Program-made: the position numbers and the translations under genes | Assembly: GCF_030652515.1 (NCBI RefSeq) | Contig: NZ_JAUSAR010000013.1 | Span: 1 to 64,000 of the forward strand | DNA: 64,000 bases | Source: Aquabacterium sp. | GTDB taxonomy: Bacteria > Pseudomonadota > Gammaproteobacteria > Burkholderiales > Burkholderiaceae_C | Direction: 5' to 3' | Part shown: one piece after another, positions 54,362 to 63,091 of the stretch | Layout: the number at the start of each line of letters is the position of its first letter | Numbering within the stretch: the first letter of the stretch is position 1 | Notes under the pieces: generated by a model | What the model was told of the DNA's origin: nothing | The model's input: the letters and a program-made list of their open reading frames with translations, nothing else | The model's database searches: none

Positions 54362-55893
54362 TTCAGCCGGAACACGCTGACCGCCTTCACCAGCTCGGCG
54401 GCCTGATGCTTCAGGCTCTCGGCCGCCGCCGCTGATTCTTCCACCAGGGCCGCGTTCTGCTGCGTGACCTGGTCCAGCTGGGCCACCGCGCCACTCACCA
54501 GGTCGATGCCGCTGGTTTGCTCTTGCGTGGCCGAGCTGATCTCGCCGATCAGGTCGGTCACGCGGCGCACCTGGGCCACGATGTCGTCCATCGTTTGCCC
54601 GGCGTCGTCCACCAGGCGCGAGCCGGTCTGCACCTTCTCCACGCTGTCGTTGATCAGGCCCTTGATCTCTTTGGCGGCGCTGGCGCTGCGTTGCGCCAGG
54701 CTGCGCACTTCCGAGGCCACCACCGCAAAGCCACGGCCTTGCTCGCCCGCGCGGGCGGCTTCCACGGCGGCGTTCAGCGCCAGGATGTTGGTCTGAAACG
54801 CGATGCCGTCGATCACGCCGATGATGTCGCTGATCTTGCGGCTGGACTGCGTGATCTCGGCCATGGTGCCGACCACTTGCGCCACCACGCTGCCCCCTTT
54901 GGCGGCCACGTCGCTGGCCGAGCTGGCCAGTTGCGAGGCTTGGCGCGCGGTGTCGGCGTTATGACGCACGGTGCTGCTGAGCTCTTCCATCGAGGCGGCC
55001 GTTTGTTGCAGGTTGCTGGCTTGCGTTTCGGTGCGGTGGCTCAGGTCGGTGTTGCCGGTGGCGATCTGGCTGGAGCCGGTGGCGATGTTCTCGCTGCTTT
55101 GGCGCACGGTGCCCACGGTGAGGATCAGGCTGTCGTTCATGGCCTTGAGGGCGGTGAGCAACTGGGCGGTCTCGTCGCTGCCGCTGGTGTCGATGTGCGA
55201 GGTCAAGTCGCCACTGGCCACGGCCTGCGCCACTTTGACCGCGCGGCCGATGGGCAGCACCACGCCGCGGCTGACCACATGGCCGATGCCGAAGAACAAG
55301 GCGCCCGAGATCAGGGCGGTGACGACCATGACGGTGCGTGCGAGGGTGGCGGTTTGGTCGCTGGCGGCCTGGGCGGTTTTGGTTTGCGCTTCGATCAGGT
55401 CACCCAGCTCACCCATGGATTTTTCCAGGCTTTCAAAGGCGCCTTGAAACGAGGCCAGTTTGGCCTGGGCCGCATCGCGGTTGGTGAAGGCCAGTCCGAT
55501 CACCTCGGTGGCGCTGGCCAGGTAGGCGTTCAAGGCAGGGCGGACCTGGGCAGAGGCCTTCACGATCTCGGCGTCCAGCGGCAATTCGTCCAGGGTCTTG
55601 AACGAGTCGCGGAAATTGCCGATGTGCTCGGCCAGCGCGGCCTTGGTGTTTTTTTCTTCGGCCGCGTCTTGCTGCAGCGAAGCGAGCATGGCGCTGAGCA
55701 CGTCGGCGCGCAAGGCGTCGTGCATCATGTCGGCCTCCATTTGCGCGCGCAAAGCCGTGCCGATGGTGGCGATCTTGGCGGTGTCGGACGACAGTTTGTA
55801 GACCGCCGAGTAGCCCGTGGCGCCAATCAGCACCATCATGACCAAGCCAATCAGGCTGAAGCCCAGCAGTTTTTGTTGGATGGTGAGTTTCAT
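54352..55893 (-). CDS. Methyl-accepting chemotaxis protein
   Basis: From the ATG at 55893 ([16 protein letters not shown]) this is 513 aa. Membrane helices near 12-30 and 190-210 flank a four-helix-bundle periplasmic sensor of about 150 residues. HAMP follows ([23 protein letters not shown]), then the methyl-accepting coiled coil. The signalling tip is [22 protein letters not shown]. Length and tip fit the 36H class that couples to CheA/CheW. The ligand is unknown. No other chemotaxis gene is in the window. Confidence 0.95.
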   Translation of the reverse strand: MKLTIQQKLLGFSLIGLVMMVLIGATGYSAVYKLSSDTAKIATIGTALRAQMEADMMHDALRADVLSAMLASLQQDAAEEKNTKAALAEHIGNFRDSFKTLDELPLDAEIVKASAQVRPALNAYLASATEVIGLAFTNRDAAQAKLASFQGAFESLEKSMGELGDLIEAQTKTAQAASDQTATLARTVMVVTALISGALFFGIGHVVSRGVVLPIGRAVKVAQAVASGDLTSHIDTSGSDETAQLLTALKAMNDSLILTVGTVRQSSENIATGSSQIATGNTDLSHRTETQASNLQQTAASMEELSSTVRHNADTARQASQLASSASDVAAKGGSVVAQVVGTMAEITQSSRKISDIIGVIDGIAFQTNILALNAAVEAARAGEQGRGFAVVASEVRSLAQRSASAAKEIKGLINDSVEKVQTGSRLVDDAGQTMDDIVAQVRRVTDLIGEISSATQEQTSGIDLVSGAVAQLDQVTQQNAALVEESAAAAESLKHQAAELVKAVSVFRLNQF

Positions 55894-55919
55894 GCTCGTG
55901 CCCTTTCTGATTGCCAAGC

Positions 55920-56702
55920 TCAGAACTTGATCGAGAAGCCGACCGTCCACTGCCGATCGGGGGTGTGATCGTTGGCGCCGAATGAGACGGCGCTGTCTAC
56001 CTGCATGGTCGGGGTGATCAGGTAGGCCATGCCGACGTCGTAGGTGACGACGGAGCCGCCGTTCTTGGCCGAGGTCAACTGGTGGCCGGCCACTTCCACG
56101 AAGGTTCTGAATTCGTCGGTCCAGGCTTTGCCGACCACGACAGCCAGAGAGCCCGCGACATAGTGCTCGCCCGCGTCATTGGTGTCGCGCAGCACGCCGG
56201 GCATCAGGCCCAAGGACCAGTCTTGCGGAAACTCCCACTCGGCCACCATGCGCACCGAGGGGCGCACGCCGTGGCCACGGAAGGGCTGCGAGCCGCTGTC
56301 CAGATCAGCGTGGAAGAGCCAGCCCACGGAGGGGCGGCCGGTGGCCTCGTCGCCATCGTGGGTGTGCCATTTCAGGCCGATGGCCACGTCGGCGAAACCA
56401 TGGTCCTGGCCGTCGCGGATGAAGCCATCGGTTTCCAGGCGCAATTCGGTGTTCTCGGTGAGGCCGTAGCGCAGCAGGGTGGGGGTGGTGCGCGTGGTGG
56501 TCTTGACGCCAGCGACCTTGTCGCTTTCAGAAGCGAAGGAGGTCTCGATCTGGAAGCGGCCTTTGCCCACGACGTTGCTGGATTCGACCACATCGGGGCG
56601 GTCGGTGGCCATGGCTTCTTCTTCGGCGTGTGCGGCCAGGGGCAGCAGCAGGCTGGCGGCCAAGCCGACAGAAATGATCTTGGTGGGGATGCGTGCAGCC
56701 AT
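55920..56702 (-). CDS. Outer-membrane beta-barrel protein (phenol MetA pathway / transporter-like)
   Basis: This 260-aa protein has a Sec signal peptide ([21 protein letters not shown]). Alternating strands follow: [69 protein letters not shown]. It ends in Phe (VGFSIKF), as barrels do. The start [20 protein letters not shown] is typical of the Phenol_MetA_deg family, which is annotated as putative transporters without firm evidence. It lies 27 bp downstream of the chemoreceptor start region on the same strand and may be its own transcript. Confidence 0.8.
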   Translation of the reverse strand: MAARIPTKIISVGLAASLLLPLAAHAEEEAMATDRPDVVESSNVVGKGRFQIETSFASESDKVAGVKTTTRTTPTLLRYGLTENTELRLETDGFIRDGQDHGFADVAIGLKWHTHDGDEATGRPSVGWLFHADLDSGSQPFRGHGVRPSVRMVAEWEFPQDWSLGLMPGVLRDTNDAGEHYVAGSLAVVVGKAWTDEFRTFVEVAGHQLTSAKNGGSVVTYDVGMAYLITPTMQVDSAVSFGANDHTPDRQWTVGFSIKF

Positions 56703-56828
56703 GGCGGCTCCTGAAAGGCTGATGAAAGGGTGACTTCACATCAGTCAGTACTTCAGGATTGATGCACTGTTCATAACGTCAATTCAGGCGGGGGGTGTAG
56801 GCCCGCCGTGGTGCATCGCTGACGTTTT

Positions 56829-56850
56829 CGGAAAGTGCTGCGGCTTTCCG
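56829..56850. other. Perfect hairpin between PAAR-like and outer-membrane protein genes
   Basis: CGGAAAG (56829-56835) pairs with CTTTCCG (56844-56850) around an 8-nt loop, 37 bp downstream of the PAAR-like stop on the minus strand. No T-run follows in that direction, so it is only a weak terminator candidate. Confidence 0.4.
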
Positions 56851-56886
56851 TGACAAATGCACGGATTTGCCAAGGTGCCTGGAGGC

Positions 56887-57273
56887 CTACGGAATCATGT
56901 GCGTGGTCTGCCCCGCATTCGCGAAGGTGATCACGCCACCCCAGATGCAGTTGAGCATGGAGATGTTGTCCAGCGCCGGGAAGTTCTGCAACATCACCGT
57001 GGCGGCGCCGGGTGACCAGGGGGCGGGCGTGTTGGGGATGCACGGCATGGGCGTCAGCACCCCCAGCGCGGCGGCGGTGGCGGCGGCGACCATGGGGTTG
57101 CCCGGGCAGTTGCACATGCCGAAGGGCGGGATGTTCATGATGGGCACGTGGTCCATGATGTTGGCCGCGACCATGTGGCTGGTCATGATGGGCTTGGGCG
57201 TGGGGATCAGCGTGCTGGGGGCCACGCCGAAAGTGCACTTCATCATGGCGCCCATGCAGGTTTGTTGGGGCAT
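56887..57273 (-). CDS. PAAR-like T6SS tip protein (DUF4280 type)
   Basis: This 128-aa protein starts MPQQTCMGAMMKCTFGVAPS. Conserved features of DUF4280 PAAR-like proteins are ANIMDHVPIMNIPPFGMC, NPMVAAATAAALGVLTPMPC and ALDNISMLNCIWGGVITFAN, with five or six cysteines likely to bind metal or form disulfides. PAAR proteins cap the VgrG spike and can carry effectors; this one has no C-terminal extension. It follows pppA by about 27 bp and closes the DUF4123-to-PAAR gene run. Confidence 0.9.
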   Translation of the reverse strand: MPQQTCMGAMMKCTFGVAPSTLIPTPKPIMTSHMVAANIMDHVPIMNIPPFGMCNCPGNPMVAAATAAALGVLTPMPCIPNTPAPWSPGAATVMLQNFPALDNISMLNCIWGGVITFANAGQTTHMIP

Positions 57274-57300
57274 GTCGGGGCTCCTTTAAACGGCGGCGGT

Positions 57301-58059
57301 TCAGGCGGAAGGCGTGGCGCTGGTCCACACCGTGAGCGCGCTGAAGTTGTCATGGCTGGGCTTGTGGGCGGCGTTGGTCAGCACGGTGGCTTCCAGCACG
57401 TCCAGCCAGGCTTGGGGTGATGGCGCATCGATCAGCGATTGCTCCAACACCTCATCGTCCACATACTCCCACAGCCCGTCGGTGCAGAGCAGGAAGACAT
57501 CGCCATCTTCAACCGCCACGGCCTGTTCCGGCACGCCCACTTCCAAATATTCGGCCGGGGTGCCCAGGGCCGATTGCAGTTCGCTGCGCTTGGGGTGGGT
57601 GCGCATGTCTTCGGGCTTGATCAGGCCGCCGTCGGCCAGGGCCTGCACCAGGCTGTGGTCGCGCGTGCGGGTCTGGATGCGGCCTTGGCGGAACCAGTAC
57701 ACGCGCGAATCGCCCACGTGGGCCCACAGGGCGGTTTGGTCGATGAAGTCGATCGCCAACAGGGCCACGGTGGTGTGCATGTTGGCTTGCACCGTGCCAT
57801 CAATGCGGTGATCCAGGATGACGTGGTTGGTGCCGACCACCAGTTCGCGCAGTTGCGGCGAGGTGGTGGCCGGTTGCGCGGCAAAGCCGTTGAGCACGTT
57901 CTGCACGGCCAGCTTGGAGGCGATGTCGCCACCGCCATGGCCACCGGCGCCATCGGCCATCACGCAGCACAGGTGGCGGTCGGAGTTCCAGTGGCCGCAG
58001 GCGTCTTCGTTGTAGCTGCGTCCGCCTTGCTTGGAGATGATGGCGATTTCGAGTTCCAC
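57301..58059 (-). CDS. pppA: PP2C-type protein phosphatase of the T6SS (PppA)
   Basis: This 252-aa protein starts MELEIAIISKQGGRSYNEDACGHW. PP2C metal-binding motifs are visible: NEDACG, CCVMADGAGGHGGGDIAS, ALWAHVGDSRVYWF, FLLCTDGLWEYV and the C-terminal PSHDNFSALTVW. PppA removes phosphate from the threonine targets of PpkA and so turns T6SS off. It follows tagH by 19 bp, and its partner kinase is 25 kb away at 31299-33173. Confidence 0.94.
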   Translation of the reverse strand: MELEIAIISKQGGRSYNEDACGHWNSDRHLCCVMADGAGGHGGGDIASKLAVQNVLNGFAAQPATTSPQLRELVVGTNHVILDHRIDGTVQANMHTTVALLAIDFIDQTALWAHVGDSRVYWFRQGRIQTRTRDHSLVQALADGGLIKPEDMRTHPKRSELQSALGTPAEYLEVGVPEQAVAVEDGDVFLLCTDGLWEYVDDEVLEQSLIDAPSPQAWLDVLEATVLTNAAHKPSHDNFSALTVWTSATPSA

Positions 58060-58078
58060 GGGCGGGGCTTCTTTCTTC

Positions 58079-59848
58079 TCAGTGCTTGCCGTCTTTGAGC
58101 TGGTCGATGTGGGCCTCGTAGGCGCGCAGGAATTCGCGGCCGAACAGGTCGTGGAAGTCTTCAGCGGCTTCTTCGGAAATCTGGCCGTAAAGCTCTTGAA
58201 AGACTTCCCAGAGCTTGGCCTTGCGCGTGGCAGGCAGCAGGCTGTTGATCACGGATTTCTGCGTGAGCTTGCCTTCCAGGATGGCCGGGTCGAAGCGCTT
58301 GAGCACGCCTTCCAAGGCCGCCTTCATGCCGGCGACAAAGCCGAACTGGTGGGCGCGCAGGTCGTCGTAGGCATCGCGCATGGCGGGGGCTGGCTGCATG
58401 AAGCCGCGCGCGGGTGGGGTCAGCAAGTGCGTCAGCGCGACCTCGACCGAAGGTGAGAACTTCAGCGGGTTGTTTTCACGCGCGACGATCATGGTGACCT
58501 CGGCGCGGATCTCGCGCTTGAGGGCGGCGCGGGCCACCAGCAGGTCCACGGTGCCCTTGGCGGATTCGTGCAGCAACTGGCCGATGAGTTTCATCATCTC
58601 GGGCGTCAAGGCATCGATCTGCAGGCTGGGCACGCCCAGGCCTTCGCGGAAGGCGGCCAGCAGGGCCTGGACATCGGCGCTGTCGGCAGTGCTGGAGGTG
58701 GGGCGCGGTGCGGCTGCGGGCGATGGCACATGTGCGGGTGCCGGGGCGGCGGCAAAGGCGGCCGGTGGCGGCGTCGGCGTGGCTGCCGGTGCGGTGGGCC
58801 TGCTGGCGGGCCGGATGATGGTGCGCCCTTCGGCGCCACCGGCCTGGTCGCCCCAGGACAGGACCGCGCCTTGCGGAGCAGGGCCACTGGCGGGCGCGAT
58901 CGGCGCTGCAGGTGGGGGTGCCGCTGGCTTGGGGGCCGCCACCCTGGGCGCGATGAAGGGCGTGTTCAGCTCGGACACGTTGTCGGCCATGGCATCGCTG
59001 CCCGCCGAGGCTGGCCCGCTCATGAAGGAGCGCAAGGGGTCGGTGTTTTGCGCGGTGTTGGGCTTGGCCAGCGGGTCCTGGAAGGCAGATCCTGCCAGCG
59101 GGTCGCCGCTGCGGTTGCTGGCCGGGCCCAGGCCGAACAGGTTGTCCAGCGAGTCTTCGGCGGCGGTGGCGCGGATGCCCACGTCGGGGACCAAAGGCGC
59201 TGCGGAGGGGCCGCCCAGGCCCAGGCCGAAGTCATCAGGGATGGCAGACGGTGCGGCGCCCAGGCTGCGGCCCAGGTCGTGGGCGGGCACGGGGTCGGGT
59301 GCGAAGGGATCCCAATCCAGGGGGATGCCGCCAGAAGGCGCGCTGGCGGCGGCCGGGCTGGGGCTTGGGCTGCTGAAAGGTGAGGGCGCCGGGCTGCCCC
59401 AGGCGGAGCCACCGCCGCTTGATCCCAGCGAGGCAAACGGGTCCATGGGCGCGGTGGCCGCAAACGCAGGCGGTGCGCCCGCCAAGCCGCCCCCAAAGCC
59501 CATCAGGTCCGCGAAAGGATCAGCGGGCGCGGCGGCACCCGCGCTGGCCTCAACCGACAACACATAGCCGCCAATCTGCACCTGGTCGCCCGCCTTCAAG
59601 GGGGCTTCAGCGCCATTGCCCAAGGCCCGGCCATTGACCAGCACCGGGTTGCTGCCCCGGTCGACCAGGGCGAAGCCACCGTTGCGGAACGCCACCTGCG
59701 CGTGCACGCGCGAGATCGTTCGCTCGGGGTCAGGCAGGATCAACTGGTTGGTGTCGGCCCGGCCGATGGTGCCGCCCAGTTCGTCAAAGGACGCGGACAG
59801 GCGCTCGGTGGGGCCGCCGTTGAAGGTGAGGATGGTCAAGGTAATCAC
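58079..59848 (-). CDS. tagH: T6SS FHA-domain protein TagH (Fha)
   Basis: This 589-aa protein has an N-terminal FHA domain (residues 1-100) with the phosphothreonine-binding pattern GTIGRADTNQLILPD, ERTISRVHAQV and NPVLVNGRAL. A long disordered Pro/Ala linker (about 105-400) holds three DPFA motifs (near 110, 136 and 180) and RTIIRP with Thr343. The C-terminal helical domain (about 405-589; QALLAAFREGLGVPSLQID, NNPLKFSPSVEVALTHLL) is the TagH-specific part. TagH binds phosphorylated T6SS proteins and activates assembly. It is 19 bp upstream of pppA and 10 bp downstream of an unknown gene. Confidence 0.94.
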   Translation of the reverse strand: MITLTILTFNGGPTERLSASFDELGGTIGRADTNQLILPDPERTISRVHAQVAFRNGGFALVDRGSNPVLVNGRALGNGAEAPLKAGDQVQIGGYVLSVEASAGAAAPADPFADLMGFGGGLAGAPPAFAATAPMDPFASLGSSGGGSAWGSPAPSPFSSPSPSPAAASAPSGGIPLDWDPFAPDPVPAHDLGRSLGAAPSAIPDDFGLGLGGPSAAPLVPDVGIRATAAEDSLDNLFGLGPASNRSGDPLAGSAFQDPLAKPNTAQNTDPLRSFMSGPASAGSDAMADNVSELNTPFIAPRVAAPKPAAPPPAAPIAPASGPAPQGAVLSWGDQAGGAEGRTIIRPASRPTAPAATPTPPPAAFAAAPAPAHVPSPAAAPRPTSSTADSADVQALLAAFREGLGVPSLQIDALTPEMMKLIGQLLHESAKGTVDLLVARAALKREIRAEVTMIVARENNPLKFSPSVEVALTHLLTPPARGFMQPAPAMRDAYDDLRAHQFGFVAGMKAALEGVLKRFDPAILEGKLTQKSVINSLLPATRKAKLWEVFQELYGQISEEAAEDFHDLFGREFLRAYEAHIDQLKDGKH

Positions 59849-59858
59849 GACTGGCAGC

Positions 59859-60683
59859 TTATCTCAACACGTAGAACTGTCCATCCACCACCGCCAACCG
59901 AATGGGCCAGGCGTGGCTGCTGCCCGACTCGGTGGGTGTGGTGCGCAAGATGGGTTGGCCGGTGGGGCCCAGGCATTCCAGCAAGCGGCCATCGGCCACG
60001 GGGCGCAGGACCAGGTCGGCGGCGGTGGGTGGGGCGATGCGCAAGGTCTTGCTGGCGCTGAGTTGCTGCACATGGGCCCGGAAGCGGCCGACATCGACGG
60101 CGGCCTCGCGCTGGTAAGCCAGGGCCAACTCTTCAAAGCGCAGGCGGGCGGCGGCGATGAAGCCTTCGGGGTCGCCCCGCGTCAGGTCGATGGCCAGGCG
60201 CTGCAGGAAGGCCAGGGCTTGCATCTTCAAGGCGGGCGTGATGTCGACCACGGGCGCGTCCAGCCAGCGCCAGCGCGGGAAGGTCACGGGCAGATCGACG
60301 GTTTGCGGCAGCAGCAGCGGGGTCTCGTAGACCTCGTTTTCGGGCAGGGCCCAATCCAGTTGGGCGAGGGTGCGCGCCGAGTTCTCGCTGGCGGGTTGGC
60401 CTTGCCGGGGCAGCAGCAAGCGCAGCTTCACCCAGGTTTGTCCGTCGGCCACGTTGGGGGTGGGCGGCGGTGGGGGTTGGCCGGGCGGCAGGTTGATCGG
60501 GTGCGGGTTGATCACCAGGCCCAGGCGGTTGCCGCCAGCCAAGGTGTATTCGTGCACCGGGACGCAGGCCACGTGGGTGCCGGGCGCGGTGCGCGCATCG
60601 ACGCTGGCCACGGGCACGCCGTTGAGCACGGCCTCGGCCTGGCAGCCGGCCGCTTCGATTCGCAATAACAGCAAGCGCTCCAT
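59859..60683 (-). CDS. Unknown T6SS-linked protein, 274 aa
   Basis: The protein starts MERLLLLRIEAAGCQAEAVLN. The first 120 residues look like a beta-sandwich (LNGVPVASVDART, YTLAGGNRLGLVINP) with a Pro-rich loop; the second half is helical (QALAFLQRLAIDLTRG) and ends in strands. No signal peptide is present. Its start shares one base with the stop of the upstream gene (TGATG), and tagH follows 10 bp later, so it is surely co-expressed with T6SS genes. I do not recognise the family. It could be a structural accessory or an immunity-like partner of the upstream protein. Confidence 0.8.
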   Translation of the reverse strand: MERLLLLRIEAAGCQAEAVLNGVPVASVDARTAPGTHVACVPVHEYTLAGGNRLGLVINPHPINLPPGQPPPPPTPNVADGQTWVKLRLLLPRQGQPASENSARTLAQLDWALPENEVYETPLLLPQTVDLPVTFPRWRWLDAPVVDITPALKMQALAFLQRLAIDLTRGDPEGFIAAARLRFEELALAYQREAAVDVGRFRAHVQQLSASKTLRIAPPTAADLVLRPVADGRLLECLGPTGQPILRTTPTESGSSHAWPIRLAVVDGQFYVLR

Positions 60684-62392
60684 CAGCCCAGGCTCCAGTC
60701 CAGCAAGGGCATGGCGGGCAGCAGCGGGCGCGCTTGCCGCGAGGTGCCCAGCACCGGGTCGTGGATGGCCAGGGTGGTGGCCACCGGCTCGATCCGCAAG
60801 CTCAGGAAGAGTTGCACGCCGCCGCTGCCGGGCTTGGCGCGCAGCCCGGCCTCGCCCACGATGGCGCCGGTGGCAGGCATCGTGGGGTGCAAGGCGACGT
60901 GGTCGGGGGTGACGATGGGGTCCATCTCCAGCTCGAAGGGGTAGCGCAGCTTGACCACGGTGGGGGCCAGGACCTCGGGCAACAAGGGCAGCTTGCTGTC
61001 GCGCAGGATGCGGGTGCGCAGGGGCGTGCTGCCTTGCGCGCGCAGGCGCAAACGGGCGCGGGCCCCGGCCAGGCTGAGTTCGCCGCTGAGCTGCAGTTGC
61101 AGGGCGCAGGCGACCATGTCGATCCAGCCTTCCAGCCGCATCACGGGTTCGTCGGGCAGGCCTTGGGGGCCTTCGCGCCAGCCCCAGCTCAGCCCGGCCT
61201 GTCCTGCCATCAGCGAGGGCTCGATGTCCAGTTGCGCGGCGGTGGCGCCGCTGGTGCGCTCAAAGGCCAACAGCAGTTGGTTGGTGCTGGCCTTGAAGTC
61301 GTCGTGCAGGCGGGCAAAGCCGCGTTGCCAGGCGCTGCCGTCTTGCGCGATGCCGTCGCGTTCCAAGCGGCAGGTGGCGGGCTTGGTGGTGTGGCGCAGC
61401 TCCAGCAGCCACTGGTCGGCGGGGTAGCTCAGCACTTGCGTGGCAACCTCGCCCAGCGGGGCACCGTGGTCGCGCAGGCCGCAGCTGGCGACCTGCAGCG
61501 TGTGCCATTGCGGCGAGCCTTCATGGGCAATGCCCGCCACCAGGCCGTCAGGCACGGGCAAGGTGGGGGCGGCGTGCACCGGCCAGCTCACGGCGGTGGC
61601 TTCGTGGCCACGCCATTCCCACAGGCCATGTCCGCCAGCAAAGGCGACGCGAGGATGGGTGTGGTCGCCACAGCCACCCAAAGCGCGCACCTTCACTTGC
61701 AGGCGCGCGGGCGGGCCTTCGCCCGGTGCATGGGTCAGCACGTTCAGGCGTTCGGGCGGCAAGGGCTGGGTGGTGTCGATGCGCAGACGGGGCGGGGCGG
61801 CCGGGCCGGGCACGCGTTGCCAGTCCTTGTCGGTCAAGCGGTATTCATGGCGCCAGGCGGTGTCGATGGTGCCGATGTCGATGGCGTCCAGGTCGCAACT
61901 GAGGCGGGCCACCTGCACGTGGCTGGGCATGACGTCGCCCAGGCGGCCCAGGTCGGCCAGGTCGGCCACCACCCGCGCATCGGCGGCTTCGAAATCGGCG
62001 GGCGGCAGGCCGGTGTGGGGGCGGCCCGCGCTGGCGGCGTGCAGGCGCTGCAGTTCGTCGAGCGTGCGGCGCACCAGTTGATGGGGCTTGATGAACTCGC
62101 TGCGCCGGGCGTCGCCGAGGATGTCCTTGGCCCATTCGAAGCCGGGCTTGTCTTCAAAAGCCGGGCCCCACACGAACCACAGGTTGACGTAGCGGGCCAC
62201 GCAGGGCCCTTCGGCCAGTTGGTGCTTTTGCGCGTGCTGCACGGCCAGGTCGATGAAGGCGCCGTAGCGATCACCCAGGCGCTCGAGCATGGCCGGCCAC
62301 TGCAGCGCGAAGTAGGCGGCCACGCGGTGCACGAAGCGTTCGCGGGCCACCTGCGCCAGCAGGTCCATTTGTTGGGGGCTCAGTGACAGCAT
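60683..62392 (-). CDS. Unknown T6SS-linked protein, 569 aa, directly after the DUF4123 adaptor
   Basis: The protein starts MLSLSPQQMDLLAQVARERF. An N-terminal helical domain (1-115) contains FIDLAVQHAQKHQLAEGPC and ARYVNLWFVWGPAFEDKPGFE. I recall similar helical domains in other T6SS-associated proteins. The remaining 450 residues are beta-rich, without an enzymatic motif I can name, and it has no signal peptide or membrane helix. It lies 7 bp downstream of a DUF4123 gene, the place where T6SS cargo genes are usually found. Cargo, or a large loading factor, is possible; function is not assigned. Confidence 0.8.
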   Translation of the reverse strand: MLSLSPQQMDLLAQVARERFVHRVAAYFALQWPAMLERLGDRYGAFIDLAVQHAQKHQLAEGPCVARYVNLWFVWGPAFEDKPGFEWAKDILGDARRSEFIKPHQLVRRTLDELQRLHAASAGRPHTGLPPADFEAADARVVADLADLGRLGDVMPSHVQVARLSCDLDAIDIGTIDTAWRHEYRLTDKDWQRVPGPAAPPRLRIDTTQPLPPERLNVLTHAPGEGPPARLQVKVRALGGCGDHTHPRVAFAGGHGLWEWRGHEATAVSWPVHAAPTLPVPDGLVAGIAHEGSPQWHTLQVASCGLRDHGAPLGEVATQVLSYPADQWLLELRHTTKPATCRLERDGIAQDGSAWQRGFARLHDDFKASTNQLLLAFERTSGATAAQLDIEPSLMAGQAGLSWGWREGPQGLPDEPVMRLEGWIDMVACALQLQLSGELSLAGARARLRLRAQGSTPLRTRILRDSKLPLLPEVLAPTVVKLRYPFELEMDPIVTPDHVALHPTMPATGAIVGEAGLRAKPGSGGVQLFLSLRIEPVATTLAIHDPVLGTSRQARPLLPAMPLLDWSLG

Positions 62393-62399
62393 GGGGTGC

Positions 62400-62939
62400 T
62401 CATCCTGCCAGGGTTCGGGTGTCGGTCATCAACTGGCCGACGCTTTCGCGCCACCACGTCCAAGCCTTGGGCGTGGGTTGGGCGATGGCGGTGATGGGGC
62501 CGAAGAACTGCAGCAACTGCGGGGCCGACAAGCTGGGCAACAGCACGCGCAGGATGCGACGGTCGTACCAGCGCAGGGTGAAGCGCTGGCCTTGGGGCGT
62601 TTGCGCTTCGTTCAGATCGCGCAGGTGCTCGCGCAGTTGGCGCAGGCCCAGGGCGCTGACCACCAGCACACCCCAGTTTTCCATGGTGGCGCTGGCCTCG
62701 TTCAGGAGCCAGTCGGTGAAGGGCGAGTTGGGTTTCAGCTCGACCAGGTAGGGCGCCTTGGAGGCTTCATCGGGTGGCAGGGCGCCGCGGTGCAGGCAGT
62801 CCCAGCCCAGGATGTCGGCCTTGAGCAGCGCCTCGGTCAGGCCGGGCACCTGCGAGGCATCGATCACCGCGTAGACGTGGGCGTCGGACTGGGTCCACAA
62901 GGTGGCTTTTTGCTGGGGCAAAGAAGACGGTGCGGACAA
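62400..62939 (-). CDS. DUF4123 T6SS effector adaptor/chaperone
   Basis: This 179-aa protein has the DUF4123 pattern: HVYAVIDASQVPGLTEALLKAD, LHRGALPPDEASKAPYLVELKP, NWGVLVVSALGLRQLREHLRDL and FTLRWYDRRILRVLLP. DUF4123 proteins (Tap/TEC) load specific effectors onto VgrG or PAAR spikes and are encoded next to their cargo. It is the first gene of the run that ends with the PAAR-like gene at 56887. About 150 bp of non-coding DNA separate it from the EAL gene upstream. Confidence 0.9.
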   Translation of the reverse strand: MSAPSSLPQQKATLWTQSDAHVYAVIDASQVPGLTEALLKADILGWDCLHRGALPPDEASKAPYLVELKPNSPFTDWLLNEASATMENWGVLVVSALGLRQLREHLRDLNEAQTPQGQRFTLRWYDRRILRVLLPSLSAPQLLQFFGPITAIAQPTPKAWTWWRESVGQLMTDTRTLAG

Positions 62940-63091
62940 GGGGACACTCCAAATGACAGTGCCCCCGAGGGTATCGAAAAAAACGGGTTTCTCGGACCCT
63001 GCCTGCAGGTACTTGTTCAGGGCGAACCCGTGTTAGGTGCTCCGGCTGTCGGCCCTGGCGTTTGGGGTGGTCAGGGAACGGGTATGCGAGG

